From the NCBI RefSeq assembly GCF_901905185.1, contig NZ_CABFMQ020000076.1:1-64000 (forward strand): 64,000 nt of DNA. Reading direction: 5' to 3'. This DNA comes from Methylocella tundrae (lineage in GTDB: Bacteria; Pseudomonadota; Alphaproteobacteria; Rhizobiales; Beijerinckiaceae). Shown piece after piece: positions 9,730-21,003 of this stretch. The stretch's first letter is position 1. Every line of letters starts with the position of its first letter. Below the pieces are notes generated by a model, which was not told where the DNA came from, ran no database searches, and saw only the letters and a list, made by a program, of their open reading frames with translations. A program made the translations under genes and the position numbers.

Positions 9730-9878
9730 GTTCCTGGCGCAACCGCCGGCTTCGCCCGGCGAACGCCGCGATTGATTTCGCTTTTTTTTCGGGCGGAATC
9801 AGCGCCGCGGGACCCGCGCCGCCCCGAGCCTTGAATGTCTGACTGAATCTTCCGCCCGTCGCGCGGTCCGGCGTGCGT

Positions 9879-10370
9879 TCAGAACACGAGCTTATAATCG
9901 CCTTTGTTCGCCGGCTCCAACTCCCCTTCGCCGGCGGCGGCCTTCCGCTGGCTTTCGACCGCCTGTTTCGCCGCGCGCAACACAGCGTCGAGCTTTGCCT
10001 TGATAAAGTCCGCGTCCGGGACGGCGGCTCCGGCCAGATTCTCCATTGTCTGGAGATGCGGCTGAAATTCGATGCGGCAGGCAAGTTCCGAGCCTTCATC
10101 CGTTTCGAAAACCTGCAATTCGCCGTGATAGGACTCGCGTTCGAGCGAGCCCCAGGACATTTGCATCGCATCCGCGTCGATGTGCAGCCGTCCGTCGACC
10201 GCATAGGGGCGTCCATTCGCTGCTCCCTCGAGATGCACGCGATCTTCGCCGCTCCAACTGGCTTTCTCCACGGTCGGCAGATAGCGCGGCATATCGTTAA
10301 CGTCCGAGATAAAGGCGAAAACCTCCGCCGCGGGGGCTTTTATCCCGATCTGAGCTGAAAATCCTGGCAT
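9879..10370 (-). CDS. SRPBCC (START-like) family protein
   Basis: A 163-residue protein of the polyketide-cyclase/dehydrase fold (SRPBCC). The N-terminal strand-helix FSAQIGIKAPAAEVFAFISDVNDMPRYLP is the family's usual opening, and the rest alternates beta strands before a C-terminal helix (about 110-145). These proteins form a hydrophobic cavity for lipids or small ligands. No catalytic residues define a specific job here. It is transcribed away from guaB and is probably monocistronic. Annotated only at fold level. Confidence 0.7.
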   Translation of the reverse strand: MPGFSAQIGIKAPAAEVFAFISDVNDMPRYLPTVEKASWSGEDRVHLEGAANGRPYAVDGRLHIDADAMQMSWGSLERESYHGELQVFETDEGSELACRIEFQPHLQTMENLAGAAVPDADFIKAKLDAVLRAAKQAVESQRKAAAGEGELEPANKGDYKLVF

Positions 10371-10478
10371 GGCGCCCTATATCTCCGTGAACGCCGTCGG
10401 CAACGCGTCAAGCGGGCAGGGGTTGCAGCTCTTTATGATCGGCGCGGCGCCCCTTTGTCCAGCCGCCGCCGCATTTGA

Positions 10479-12110
<1,632 letters not shown>

Positions 12111-12186
12111 GCCGGCGCATTTTGCAGCGATGCAGGCGCCGGTTCGCGTTGAAGAGAATGCGCTAAGACAATAGACAAAGATTGTT

Positions 12187-12213
12187 CCGGGTCCCTCGAC
12201 AGCGCGAGGCCCG
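12187..12213 (+). terminator. Candidate intrinsic terminator after guaB
   Basis: CCGGG (12187-12191) pairs with CCCGG (12209-12213), and CCTCG pairs with CGAGG inside it, giving a GC-rich hairpin. A short T run (12219-12223) follows a few bases later. The gap before the T run is longer than ideal, so this is a moderate candidate. Confidence 0.4.
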
Positions 12214-12235
12214 GCGCTCTTTTCGGTGAGGCCTT

Positions 12236-12637
12236 GTGTCCATACCTTCGATCCTTCTGCCCGTGTTCGTTCAGGTGGCGCTCATTTTCGCGCTCGGCTT
12301 CTGGATGATTTTTGCGCGCGACTCGCGGCTGAACGGCGGCGTCGACGCCGGGCGCGCAGATCTCGCGGGGGATTCGTTCAAGAATCAGTTCGAGATTCCG
12401 GTCCTGTTCTTCGCTCTGATCCCGCTCGCCATTTTGACGCACAAGGCGGACTATCTGTTTATCGTCATGGAATGGATTTTCGTGCTGTCGCGGCTGGCCC
12501 ATGCGGCGATCCATACGACCACGAACAGGCAGCCCGCACGCGGCGCATTCTGGTTCGTCGGCGTGCTGACGTTGCTGCTGATGTGGCTGATCTTCGCCAT
12601 CCGCATCCTGTTCCCGCCGACTCTGAGTCCGCTATGA
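12236..12637 (+). CDS. MAPEG family membrane protein
   Basis: A 133-residue integral membrane protein with about four hydrophobic helices (near 8-26, 52-68, 74-90 and 104-126). The motif FKNQFEIPVLFFALIPLAIL is characteristic of bacterial MAPEG (membrane-associated eicosanoid/glutathione metabolism) proteins, and HAAIHTTTNR is the conserved segment after the third helix. The bacterial members' substrates are mostly unknown; glutathione conjugation or peroxidase activity is known for some. The GTG start has TGAGG 4-5 bases ahead, which is rather close. Its stop overlaps the ATG of the following methyltransferase (ATGA), so they form an operon. Confidence 0.8.
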   Translation: MSIPSILLPVFVQVALIFALGFWMIFARDSRLNGGVDAGRADLAGDSFKNQFEIPVLFFALIPLAILTHKADYLFIVMEWIFVLSRLAHAAIHTTTNRQPARGAFWFVGVLTLLLMWLIFAIRILFPPTLSPL

Positions 12638-13935
12638 TCGCCGGCGCGCGCATCGCCGCGGCGATCGAAGTTTTGGAGGATATCGACGAGCGTCGCCGTC
12701 CCGCCGCCGACGCCCTGAAGGATTGGGGCCTCGCGCATCGCTTCGCCGGATCGAAAGACCGCTCGGCGATCGGCTCGCTTGTCTTCGACGCTTTGCGCCG
12801 GCGCGCGTCCTCCGCCTTCGTCATGGGCGAGGCGGGTCCCCGCGCCGTCATCCTTGGCGCTTTGCGCCTTGTGCGCGGATTGAGTCTTGAGGAGGCGTCC
12901 GCGCTGTTTTCCGGCGAGGCCCATGCGCCGGCTCCGATGAGCGAAAAGGAGCGGGAGCTTTTCGCATCGGCGAGCCTCGAAGGCGCGCCCGCCCATGTCG
13001 CGGGCGATTTTCCGGCCTGGCTGGAGCCCTCATTCGCCGCTGTTTTCGAAGATCGCCTGATCGCCGAGACCTCGGCGCTTGCTGAAAGAGCTCCGGTCGA
13101 CGTGCGCGTCAATACGCTGAAGTGTTCGCGCGATAAGGCGCTTTTGAGCCTTGCCCATCTCAACGCCGCGGTGACGCCGCTGTCGCCGCTCGGGTTGCGC
13201 CTGCCTCTGACGCCGGAGGGCCGCAATCCGGCGCTCGCCGCGGAGCCGGATTATGTCAAGGGCCGCGTCGAGGTTCAGGATGAGGGCTCGCAGCTCGCGG
13301 CCATGCTCGCCGCCGCCAAACCCGGCGAGCAGGTGCTGGACCTTTGCGCCGGAGCAGGCGGCAAGACCCTTGCCCTCGCCGCGCTGATGCAGAACAAGGG
13401 CCAGATCTACGCCAGCGACAGCGACGGGCGCCGGCTGATGCCGATCTATGCCCGGCTCGAACGCGCGGGCGCCCGCAATGTGCAGGTGCGGGCGCCACGG
13501 CGGGGGGAGGGTGGCCTTGCCGATCTCGTGGGGGCCTGTGATCTCGTGATGATCGACGCGCCCTGCACCGGCACGGGCGCGTGGCGGCGTAATCCCGACG
13601 CCAAATGGCGGATGCGGCCGGGCGCGCTCGAGCAGCGCATCGCCGACCAGGATCAAACGCTCGCGGCCGCCGCGCGCTTTGTGAAGCCGCGCGGACGCAT
13701 TCTTTATGTCACCTGCTCTTTGCTGCGCGAAGAGAATGAAGACCGCATCGCGGCTTTTCTGGCGATCCATCCAGATTTCCATGCGGTCGGCGCGCAGGAG
13801 ATGGCGGAGAATGCCGGGCTGCCCCAGCTTGGCGCTTTTGCCTCCAGCATGGGGCCGGGTGTGCGGCTGTCGCCGGCGACAACGGGCACGGATGGATTTT
13901 TCATCGCGCTGCTGACGAGGAGCAATCTTTCATAG
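12634..13935 (+). CDS. RsmB/NOP-family RNA m5C methyltransferase
   Basis: A 433-residue RNA (cytosine-5) methyltransferase. An N-terminal NusB-like helical region (about 1-110) precedes the catalytic Rossmann domain. The SAM motif is LDLCAGAGGKTLALA, and the two family cysteines are in DAPCTGTGAWRRNPD and in VTCSLLREEN. The C-terminus ends TTGTDGFFIALL. The family methylates rRNA or tRNA; RsmB itself targets C967 of 16S rRNA, but this member could have another RNA target. The ATG at 12634 overlaps the stop of the MAPEG gene. Confidence 0.88.
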   Translation: MIAGARIAAAIEVLEDIDERRRPAADALKDWGLAHRFAGSKDRSAIGSLVFDALRRRASSAFVMGEAGPRAVILGALRLVRGLSLEEASALFSGEAHAPAPMSEKERELFASASLEGAPAHVAGDFPAWLEPSFAAVFEDRLIAETSALAERAPVDVRVNTLKCSRDKALLSLAHLNAAVTPLSPLGLRLPLTPEGRNPALAAEPDYVKGRVEVQDEGSQLAAMLAAAKPGEQVLDLCAGAGGKTLALAALMQNKGQIYASDSDGRRLMPIYARLERAGARNVQVRAPRRGEGGLADLVGACDLVMIDAPCTGTGAWRRNPDAKWRMRPGALEQRIADQDQTLAAAARFVKPRGRILYVTCSLLREENEDRIAAFLAIHPDFHAVGAQEMAENAGLPQLGAFASSMGPGVRLSPATTGTDGFFIALLTRSNLS

Positions 13936-14217
13936 CCAAAATCAGGCCGATTCCGTGCGCAGCCTGTCTCGCACGAAAAGGACGGCGAATCGCCGCCGGC
14001 GCCTGTTGTTGCATGATTGAGGCGTTGCAGTTCTAGCCCAAAAGGCCTATTTCGCCAGCGGCGGCGACGGGCTATTGCGAAAGACGCTGGCGCCGACTTT
14101 GCTTTGTTCCCATTCCGGATGAAAATTGCCTAAGCTTGAGCTTTGTGCGCCGGGATCAGGATTTGAGGAGACGCGAGACAAGTCGAGGACGCACAAACTC
14201 GAGGAAACGAGAAGCTG

Positions 14218-16383
14218 ATGGCTTACGCGCAAATCGGAAAGATAAGCGTTGCGACCGTTCTGAAGGACTTCATCGAGACTGAAGCCTTGCCCGGCACGGG
14301 CGTTGCTCCGGAGCGGTTCTGGACTGGACTTGCGGGACTGATCCAAGATTTCACGCCGCGCATTCAGGCGCATTTGCGATTCCGCGACGAATTGCAGAGC
14401 AAGATCGACGCCTATCATAAACAGCAAGCGTCGAAGCCGATCGACATGGCGGGCTATGAGGCCTTCCTGCGCGAGATCGGCTATATTGTTCCGGAGCCGG
14501 ACGATTTCACGATCCGCACCGAAAACACGATGGAAGTCGCGCGCGTGTCCGGACCGCAGCTCGTCGTTCCCGCCTCCAATGCGCGATTCGTGCTGAATGC
14601 CGCCAATGCGCGTTGGGGCAGCCTCTATGATGCGCTTTACGGCTCCGATGTAATCCCCGAGGCGGACGGCGCGGAGCGCGGCAAGGGCTACAATACGGTG
14701 CGGGGCGCGCGCGTCGTCGAGTACGCCCGCGTCATCCTCGACGAGATCGTGCCTCTCGCGAAAGGGAGCCACAAGGACGTCATCAGCTATAAGGTGGCGA
14801 ACGGGGAGTTGGTGGTCGAGCTCGACAACGGGATTCAGACGCGCTTGCGCCATCCCGGCCGTTTCGCTGGCCACAGAAAAACGGGACCCGGCTCCTTCGT
14901 CGTGCTGCTGCGTCAGAACGGCCTGCACATTGAACTTGAGATCGACGCTTTGACCCTGGTCGGCGCCGAGAGCAAGGCGGGGCTCTCCGATGTCATTCTC
15001 GAAGCGGCGCTGAGCGCTATCGTCGATCTTGAAGATAGCGTCGCCGCGGTCGACGCCGAGGACAAGGTCGGCGTCTACGGCAATTGGCTTGGGCTGATGA
15101 AGGGAACCCTCAAGGCGACCCTTGAGAAGAAGGGTCTCATCATCGAGCGGCGGCTCAACCCCGACCGCGCCTATATCGACCGCGACGGCGCGCCGATGTC
15201 TTTGCATGGCCGCAGTCTGCTGCTCGTGCGCAATGTCGGTCATCATATGTTGACTGATGTCGTGCTCGACGCCGAAGGCCGCGAAGTTCCCGAAACGATC
15301 GTCGACGCCGCTATCACCGCCCTGATCGCCGTCCACGACCTCAAAAGCTCGGGCCCGCTGCACAACAGCCGCAGCCATTCGATCTATATCGTCAAACCGA
15401 AGATGCACGGACCAGATGAGGTCGCGCTCGCGAATGATCTGTTCGCGCGCGTCGAAGATATGCTGGGCCTGCCGCGGTTTACGATAAAGATGGGGATTAT
15501 GGACGAGGAACGGCGCACCACCGTCAACCTCAAGGCCTGCATTCACGCCGCGGCCGACCGGGTCTTTTTCATCAATACCGGATTCCTCGACCGCACAGGC
15601 GACGAGATCCATACCTCGATGGAGGCGGGCGCCATGATCCGCAAGGACGAGATCAAGGGCACGCCCTGGATCGCGGCCTATGAGAACTCCAATGTCGATG
15701 TCGGCCTCGCCTGCGGTCTGCCCGGACGCGCGCAAATCGGCAAGGGCATGTGGGCGGCGCCGGACAATATGGCCGAGATGGTCGAAAAGAAGATCAACCA
15801 TCCATTGGCGGGCGCCAACACCGCCTGGGTGCCTTCGCCGACCGCTGCGACCCTTCATGCGCTGCATTATCACTGGGTCGACGTCGCGGCGAGGCAAGCC
15901 CTCTTGCGCAAGCGTCCGCGGGCGAAGTTGAGCGACATATTGACCATTCCGCTCGCCAGGACCAATTGGGCGCCGGACGACATCAAGCAGGAGCTCGAAA
16001 ATAATTGCCAAGGCATCCTTGGCTATGTGGTGCGCTGGATCGATCAGGGAATCGGCTGCTCCAAAGTGCCTGACATCCATGACGTCGGGCTGATGGAGGA
16101 CCGCGCGACCTTGCGGATTTCGAGCCAGCACCTCGCCAACTGGATCCATCATGGCGTCGCGACGAAAGAACAGGTGCTCGAGGCGCTAAAGAGCATGGCG
16201 CTCGTGGTCGACCAGCAGAATGCGGCGGACCCGCTTTATCGGCCGATGGCGCCCGATTTCGGCGGGCCGGCGTTCAAGGCGGCGTGCGATCTGATTTTCA
16301 AGGGCCGCGCCGAGCCGAACGGCTATACCGAGGCGCTGCTCACGGGATGGCGCCGCGAGGCGAAGGCGCTGCACGCTTCCTAA
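14218..16383 (+). CDS. glcB: Malate synthase G
   Basis: Malate synthase isoform G (721 residues, the normal size) condenses glyoxylate with acetyl-CoA to malate. It supports growth on C2 compounds and clears glyoxylate. The TIM-barrel core carries [18 protein letters not shown], the Mg-binding and substrate loops [11 protein letters not shown], and the catalytic-Asp segment [35 protein letters not shown] follows. The C-terminal plug domain contains [25 protein letters not shown]. The gene is monocistronic with a ~280-base upstream region. A very long antisense frame (14047-16152) is only its shadow. Confidence 0.96.
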   Translation: MAYAQIGKISVATVLKDFIETEALPGTGVAPERFWTGLAGLIQDFTPRIQAHLRFRDELQSKIDAYHKQQASKPIDMAGYEAFLREIGYIVPEPDDFTIRTENTMEVARVSGPQLVVPASNARFVLNAANARWGSLYDALYGSDVIPEADGAERGKGYNTVRGARVVEYARVILDEIVPLAKGSHKDVISYKVANGELVVELDNGIQTRLRHPGRFAGHRKTGPGSFVVLLRQNGLHIELEIDALTLVGAESKAGLSDVILEAALSAIVDLEDSVAAVDAEDKVGVYGNWLGLMKGTLKATLEKKGLIIERRLNPDRAYIDRDGAPMSLHGRSLLLVRNVGHHMLTDVVLDAEGREVPETIVDAAITALIAVHDLKSSGPLHNSRSHSIYIVKPKMHGPDEVALANDLFARVEDMLGLPRFTIKMGIMDEERRTTVNLKACIHAAADRVFFINTGFLDRTGDEIHTSMEAGAMIRKDEIKGTPWIAAYENSNVDVGLACGLPGRAQIGKGMWAAPDNMAEMVEKKINHPLAGANTAWVPSPTAATLHALHYHWVDVAARQALLRKRPRAKLSDILTIPLARTNWAPDDIKQELENNCQGILGYVVRWIDQGIGCSKVPDIHDVGLMEDRATLRISSQHLANWIHHGVATKEQVLEALKSMALVVDQQNAADPLYRPMAPDFGGPAFKAACDLIFKGRAEPNGYTEALLTGWRREAKALHAS

Positions 16384-16570
16384 GGCGGAGCAGCCGCCCA
16401 CTCGGTTGGCCGCTTCGGCGCGCGCCAGAAGAACCGGCCGAACAGCGGTCGCGGAGCTTAAGGCGCGCCGCGATCGCGTTTATTGCGGCTTCCAGAGCGC
16501 CGGGATGATGCTAGACTGGCTGCGGGAGCCGCCGTCTGGCGGCGGGAGGCAGTGTCGAAAGGAGCGCTTC

Positions 16571-16948
16571 ATGGTCGAGCGGGTCGTCGCGACTGAAAAG
16601 GCCGTTGAGCTGATTGGCCGTCTCAAGGCGGCGCATGGCGCGCTTTTATTCCATCAATCCGGCGGCTGCTGCGACGGCAGCTCCGCAATGTGTTTCCCGC
16701 TCAATGAATTCCGCACGGGGCCGAGCGACGTCCTGCTTGGCGAAATCGCCGGCTGCCCGGTCTATATCGGGGCCGAGCAATTTGAGCTCTGGTCGCATAC
16801 CCAGCTCATCATCGATGTGGTCAAGGGCCGCGGCGCCGGCTTTTCGCTGGAATCGCCGGAAGGCGTGCGGTTTTTGACGCGGGGTCACGTTTTCACCGAG
16901 GCTGAAACGAAGGAGCTTGCCCCGTTGCAGCCTCACGCCGCGGCGTGA
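16571..16948 (+). CDS. DUF779 family Cys-motif protein
   Basis: A 125-residue small protein that I assign to DUF779. Its hallmark is HQSGGCCDGSSAMCFP (about 28-43), with three cysteines (33, 34 and 41) in a Gly/Ser-rich loop that could hold a metal or form redox thiols. The rest (VYIGAEQFELWSHTQLIIDVVKGRGAGFSLE) is typical of the family. In other bacteria these genes often sit beside aldehyde or alcohol dehydrogenases, but no such gene is here. GAAAGGAG lies about 8 bases before the ATG. It follows malate synthase after 187 bases and may be separately transcribed. Biochemical function unknown. Confidence 0.75.
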   Translation: MVERVVATEKAVELIGRLKAAHGALLFHQSGGCCDGSSAMCFPLNEFRTGPSDVLLGEIAGCPVYIGAEQFELWSHTQLIIDVVKGRGAGFSLESPEGVRFLTRGHVFTEAETKELAPLQPHAAA

Positions 16949-17104
16949 GGCAAGCCGCGGCCCGTCCCGCACTGCCAGCGGGAGAGCATACGCTGCGCAG
17001 GCCGGCCGGCGCTGATTTTGCTTAAGGCTGAGCTGGCTCCGGCGCAAGAATTGAGAAAGATCTAGCTTGGTCCGCCCCCGCCTTTCCCCGGCGCCGCGAA
17101 TCCC

Positions 17105-18145
17105 ATGAAGTGGCTCGCCCATTCGGCGGCGCGCCATCTCATTCTTGGCGTCGTCTTCGTTCTGCTCGTCAGTTGCTTCGGCATCCTTGGCTACATGCAC
17201 AATGGATGGAGCTTCGGCGACTCTCTCTTCATGGTTGTGCTGACGGTTTACACGGTTGGCTATCAAGAGGTCCATCCGCTCGATACGGTCGAACTGCGCG
17301 CGATCACCATCGCGGTCATTGTGCTCGGCTGTACCGGCATCATTTATCTCACCGGCGCGCTGGTCCAGTTCCTCACGCTGACGCAAATCCAAAAGATGCT
17401 GGGATTGACCCGCATGCACAAGCAAATCGAAGATCTGCGCGACCACATCATCATCTGCGGCTTCGGCCGGACAGGCAGCATGCTCGCCAAGGAGCTGCAG
17501 ACCGCCAAGGCTAAATTCGTCGTCATCGAGCCCGAGCTGAACCGTTTTACGGAGGCGAGGGAGCTTGGGTATCTCTGCATCCATGCGGACGCCGCCGAAG
17601 AATCGGTTCTGAAGCAGGCCGGCATCGAGCGCGCGCATGCCCTCGCCACCGTCGTCTCCTCGGATCCCGTCAATGTCTTCATCACCTTGAGCGCGCGCAG
17701 CCTCAATGGCGCGATTCAAATCATCGCGCGCGGCGAGGAGCCGTCGACGGAGAAAAAGCTGTTGCAGGCCGGCGCCAATTCGGTCGTGCTGCCGGCCCAT
17801 ATTGGGGCTGAGCAGATCGCCTCGATGATCCTGTTTCCATCAATCGCCGGGGTTATCCAGTCGGCGGAGCGCCGGCGCCAGATGGACCTCGATCTGCGTA
17901 CGCTCGGCCTTGAAATCGAAGTCGTCGTCGCGGCCGAGGGCAGCCTGTTCACCGGGCTCACGGTTGAGGAAATCGAGAGGAAAGCCGAACGCAGCTTTTT
18001 CGTCATCGCGGTTGAGCAGGCCGGCAGTGGAAGAGCCGAGCGCCCGCTGCCCGGCACACGGATCGCCGCCGGCGACGGCGTCACGATTTTGGGCCGGAGC
18101 GGGCGCGCCAATATATTGAACAAATTCGCGGAGGCGGCGCGGTAG
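17105..18145 (+). CDS. Two-TM K+ channel with RCK domain
   Basis: A 346-residue ion channel. TM1 (about 12-30) is followed by the pore helix and a selectivity filter TVGYQ (about 50-54, from TVYTVGYQEV), then TM2 (about 65-92). An RCK/TrkA-N Rossmann domain begins IIICGFGRTGSMLAKEL (nucleotide-binding GxGxxG-like) and continues to about 240. A TrkA-C-like lobe (about 255-345) follows. This is the MthK/Kch-like layout of a ligand-gated potassium channel in the inner membrane. No accessory Trk subunit is adjacent. Transcribed alone, about 150 bases after the DUF779 gene. Confidence 0.88.
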   Translation: MKWLAHSAARHLILGVVFVLLVSCFGILGYMHNGWSFGDSLFMVVLTVYTVGYQEVHPLDTVELRAITIAVIVLGCTGIIYLTGALVQFLTLTQIQKMLGLTRMHKQIEDLRDHIIICGFGRTGSMLAKELQTAKAKFVVIEPELNRFTEARELGYLCIHADAAEESVLKQAGIERAHALATVVSSDPVNVFITLSARSLNGAIQIIARGEEPSTEKKLLQAGANSVVLPAHIGAEQIASMILFPSIAGVIQSAERRRQMDLDLRTLGLEIEVVVAAEGSLFTGLTVEEIERKAERSFFVIAVEQAGSGRAERPLPGTRIAAGDGVTILGRSGRANILNKFAEAAR

Positions 18146-18297
18146 ATCCTGCCCGTTGCATATTTCCCGCCAAAGCTGAAACGAAAAGAGAGCCAAGATA
18201 AAGATCAGGGCTGCGTAAGTTTTCGAGTTTAATGGCTTCATTGCCCGGCGCGCCTGCGCTGATCGTCAGACGCTCATCGCGCGGCAAAGGATGGATC

Positions 18298-19179
18298 ATG
18301 GAGCTCAATCTCAGCTTCCCGCAGCTTCGCGCCCTGATCGATGGGCTGCCGAACAAGGTGGCCGCGGCGGCTCTGCCCATCATGGCGCTCGCCATTCTCG
18401 CCGAAATGCTCGTTATTCAGGCGCGCGGCGGACGCTACCCGTGGCAGGGCAGCCTCGTCTCCGTGACGATTGCAATAGGACACGCCATCGCACAGGCCAT
18501 CATCAATGGTCTGATTTTGGGAGTCATCGCGGCGACGGTCTACCAGTTCCGTCTTTTCACCATCGACGTCTCCTTCAATAACGCGCCGGCGCTTGTCTCG
18601 CTCTTCCTGTTGGCCGATTTCGCCTTTTACTGCGAGCACCGCTGCGCGCACCGGATTCGCTTCCTGTGGGCCTCGCACAGCGTGCATCATAGCGTCGACC
18701 ATATGGTGTTCACCGCCGCTTTCAGGCTGGCCTGGACGCCGGTGCTCTCCGGCGTTTTTCTCTTTTATCTGCCGATCGTCTGGCTGGGCTTTGCGCCGCA
18801 GTGGGTCTTCGGCATGGCGTCGGCGAGCCTCACCTATCAGTTCTTCATTCACACCGAATTGGCGCCTCGGATCGGCTGGCTTGAATGGGCGCTCAACACG
18901 CCTTCGGCGCACCGCGTGCATCACGCCTGCAACAAGGAATATATCGACAAGAATTTCGGCGGCGTCCTTTTGATATGGGACCACCTCTTCGGCACCTATC
19001 AGGCCGAGCGCAAGGACATCGACATCATCTATGGCGTACTCCCCGCGCGCTCGAAGCCGGCGAATCCTTTGGTCATCGCCTATGAGGAGCTGTGGGATAT
19101 GGCGCGGGACGTCCTGCGCGCCCGCAGTTGGCGCGAGCGCTGGGGGCGCATGTTCGGGCCACCGGGGTGGACAGCGTAA
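18298..19179 (+). CDS. Sterol desaturase/fatty acid hydroxylase family protein
   Basis: A 293-residue membrane di-iron enzyme candidate. Four or five hydrophobic helices surround the family's His clusters: EHRCAH (about 113-118), HSVHH (127-131), and HRVHH (205-209) with a preceding HTELAP. The family hydroxylates or desaturates lipids (sterols, fatty acids, hopanoids, carotenoids) using O2. The substrate here cannot be told from sequence. I start at ATG 18298, with AAGGA about 8 bases upstream, rather than 18232, which lacks a binding site. A second family member lies at 23465, of different length and His-box wording. Confidence 0.85.
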   Translation: MELNLSFPQLRALIDGLPNKVAAAALPIMALAILAEMLVIQARGGRYPWQGSLVSVTIAIGHAIAQAIINGLILGVIAATVYQFRLFTIDVSFNNAPALVSLFLLADFAFYCEHRCAHRIRFLWASHSVHHSVDHMVFTAAFRLAWTPVLSGVFLFYLPIVWLGFAPQWVFGMASASLTYQFFIHTELAPRIGWLEWALNTPSAHRVHHACNKEYIDKNFGGVLLIWDHLFGTYQAERKDIDIIYGVLPARSKPANPLVIAYEELWDMARDVLRARSWRERWGRMFGPPGWTA

Positions 19180-19204
19180 CGCGCCTCTTTTGATCGGCGC
19201 GCGC

Positions 19205-19726
19205 CTATTGGTTGTCGCGTTTGGCCTGCATGTTCCTGGTGTGCTGGCTGACCGCGCCCAGCTTGGCGCGGTCGCGCTGTTTCGTCCGGGCGCTGTCCTT
19301 CGCTTGCATGCCCTCGTTCGGCGTGCGGCCGGCGGCTGGGCGCGCGGCCCGCGCTTCGCGCTTGCGGCGCAGTTCAAGCGCGCGGGCGACGCTGTCTTTC
19401 ATGGCGTCGCGCGCCGCCCTCGATTCGCGCCGCGCAGCCTCCTTGTTGATCCGCTGCATGGCGCCGGCGAGCACGTCTCTTTTCGCGCGCGAGCCCGCAT
19501 CCTGCGTCACGGCGCGCGCGCCCCGTGGGTCGGCCTTGCCGCGAATTTCGCGTCTCTGGCGGGCGGCGATGTCGCGCGCGCGATCGCGCCTATCGCGCAC
19601 GAGCTTGCGAAGCTCTGCGAGATCCTTGTCCGACAGGGCGGCGAGGCCTGGATGGTGGGAGGCCTCGACGAGCGAGATCTCGTCCGTATTCAGGACCTGC
19701 CGTTCGTGCCGAAGGCTTCGACCCAT
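19205..19726 (-). CDS. Highly basic conserved hypothetical protein
   Basis: A 173-residue protein very rich in Arg, Lys and Ala, with few hydrophobic residues. It opens MGRSLRHERQVLNTDEISLVEASHHPGL and has long stretches of charged helix (RDRRDRARDIAARQRREIRG and later). I recall similar proteins as unnamed conserved genes in Rhizobiales; the composition suggests nucleic-acid binding, but that is inference. The ATG at 19726 has GGGAGG 6 bases upstream, so I reject the 12-residue-longer start. It converges with the upstream desaturase gene. Confidence 0.6.
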   Translation of the reverse strand: MGRSLRHERQVLNTDEISLVEASHHPGLAALSDKDLAELRKLVRDRRDRARDIAARQRREIRGKADPRGARAVTQDAGSRAKRDVLAGAMQRINKEAARRESRAARDAMKDSVARALELRRKREARAARPAAGRTPNEGMQAKDSARTKQRDRAKLGAVSQHTRNMQAKRDNQ

Positions 19727-19881
19727 GTTGTCCTCCCAGAAAAAAGACGGCTCTCGACGCAAATTGAGCCAAGGCGATCTTTGCCGCGCTCCGATCGCGC
19801 TGGCAAGACCGCTCCTTGTGAAATGGATCGGTCCAACTTCGCATCAGGCTCGCGACAGGCGAATCAGGCAGCGAAGGCGAC

Positions 19882-20451
19882 ATGGCGCTTTTTCACGGCT
19901 CCCCTCTCCTCGGTCTCGCCCTCGTTGCGATCGCGGTTTCGGCCTCGGAGCCGACGCCGATGGTTCACTATGCCCCGGCGGAAAATCTTGAGCGCATCGA
20001 CGTCGCGCTGATCGATCAGGCCAAAACCAGCGTCGATATGGCCGCCTATGTGCTGACGGACTGGCCGGTGATGCAGGCGTTGAGCCGCGCGGCGCGCCGC
20101 GGCGTCAAGGTCCGTCTTTACCTCGACAGTGGCCGCATCGGCGAGCGCGAGCCAACGCCCCCCTTCGACGATCTGCTCGATAATCCCGACGTCGAGATCG
20201 GGCTGAAGCGCGCCGGCGCGCCGCTGATGCATCTGAAAAGCTATCAGATCGACGGTCGTATTTTACGAACGGGCGCGGCGAATTTCTCGGCGTCCGGGCT
20301 AAAGCGGCAGGATAACGACCTGATCATCATAGAAAATCCGGAAGCCGCCGCCGCTTTCACGCGGCGCTTCGAAGCGATCTTCGCGCAGAGTGAGCCGCTG
20401 CCGTTCGACGGCAAGATGCGGAATAGACCAGTCCAGTCTCGAGGAGACTGA
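19882..20451 (+). CDS. Phospholipase D-family nuclease, exported
   Basis: A 189-residue PLD-superfamily protein with one HKD motif: H117-x-K119-x4-D124 (HLKSYQIDG), followed by the conserved GAANFSASG. The single motif and small size match the dimeric Nuc-type endonucleases rather than phospholipases. A hydrophobic N-terminus (about 6-21) ending VSASE suggests secretion to the periplasm. Such enzymes cut DNA without metal. The gene ends at the edge of an AT-rich island, with a small perfect inverted repeat (AGTCTC-GAG-GAGACT, 20435-20449) overlapping its last codons. The C-terminus reaches the usual end of the fold, so truncation is not evident. Confidence 0.8.
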   Translation: MALFHGSPLLGLALVAIAVSASEPTPMVHYAPAENLERIDVALIDQAKTSVDMAAYVLTDWPVMQALSRAARRGVKVRLYLDSGRIGEREPTPPFDDLLDNPDVEIGLKRAGAPLMHLKSYQIDGRILRTGAANFSASGLKRQDNDLIIIENPEAAAAFTRRFEAIFAQSEPLPFDGKMRNRPVQSRGD

Positions 20452-20599
20452 TGTCTAATGACAATGCAATCAAAATAAAAGAAGATATTTATGGTATTGT
20501 GATCTATAAATAATCAAGCAGTGTTGCATTTTAACACGCATTAATTAAATTATTATCTAATTATTATAAGAGCTTATATTGTTATTTTATTTAAGATAA
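20452..20599. other. Sharply AT-rich tract at island boundary
   Basis: About 148 bases of strongly AT-rich sequence (runs such as TTAATTAAATTATTATCTAA) begin right after the stop of the PLD gene, within otherwise very GC-rich DNA. No coding potential is visible. It marks the left edge of a foreign segment that continues through the transposase remnant and the two-gene unit to about 22.3 kb. Confidence 0.7.
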
Positions 20600-20950
20600 T
20601 TGGATTATCCCGTCCGCCAGTTCTTCGCTGAGTTCTCCGATGACGACGCTTGCCTGAAGCGAGTCATGGAGGTTCGCTACGGCCTTCGCCCTACGTGCGG
20701 CAAGTGCGGCGTCGTTGACGTGACCTTTCACAAGATCAGCGGTCGCCGCGCCTATGCCTGCGCCGCCTGGCGATCACGTTTATCCCTGCGCCGGAACGAT
20801 CTTTCGGGATAGCCGCACGCGCTGCAATCATGGTTCTATGCGATCTATCTCTTTATCGCGATGAGCCACGGCGTCAGCGGCACGGAGTTTCAGCGGTCGC
20901 TTGGCGTGACCTATAATAGGCGAGACGCCCCGCGCTTCCTCTTGGACGAT
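20600..20950 (+). pseudogene. Degraded IS1595-type transposase
   Basis: The translation near 20600-20812 matches the N-terminal zinc-ribbon of IS1595/ISXO2-type transposases: DYPVRQFFAEFSDDDACLKRVMEVRYG, then CGKCGVV and GRRAYAC. The reading frame then shifts. In a second frame (about 20780-20812) comes the characteristic YPCAGTIFRDS, and in a third (about 20822-20925) LQSWFYAIYLFIAMSHGVSG and FQRSLGVTY. The catalytic DDE region is missing altogether. So this is a frameshifted N-terminal relic with no transposition capacity. Confidence 0.75.
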
Positions 20951-21003
20951 AAAATCGCCTAACTGTCCTTCCCGCACAGCGTCCGACAGAGATCGAAATT
21001 CTA

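Noticed and set aside
14047..16152. A 701-codon open frame on the minus strand
   Set aside because: It is exactly antisense to malate synthase G, which has all family motifs. The frame reflects codon bias in GC-rich DNA.
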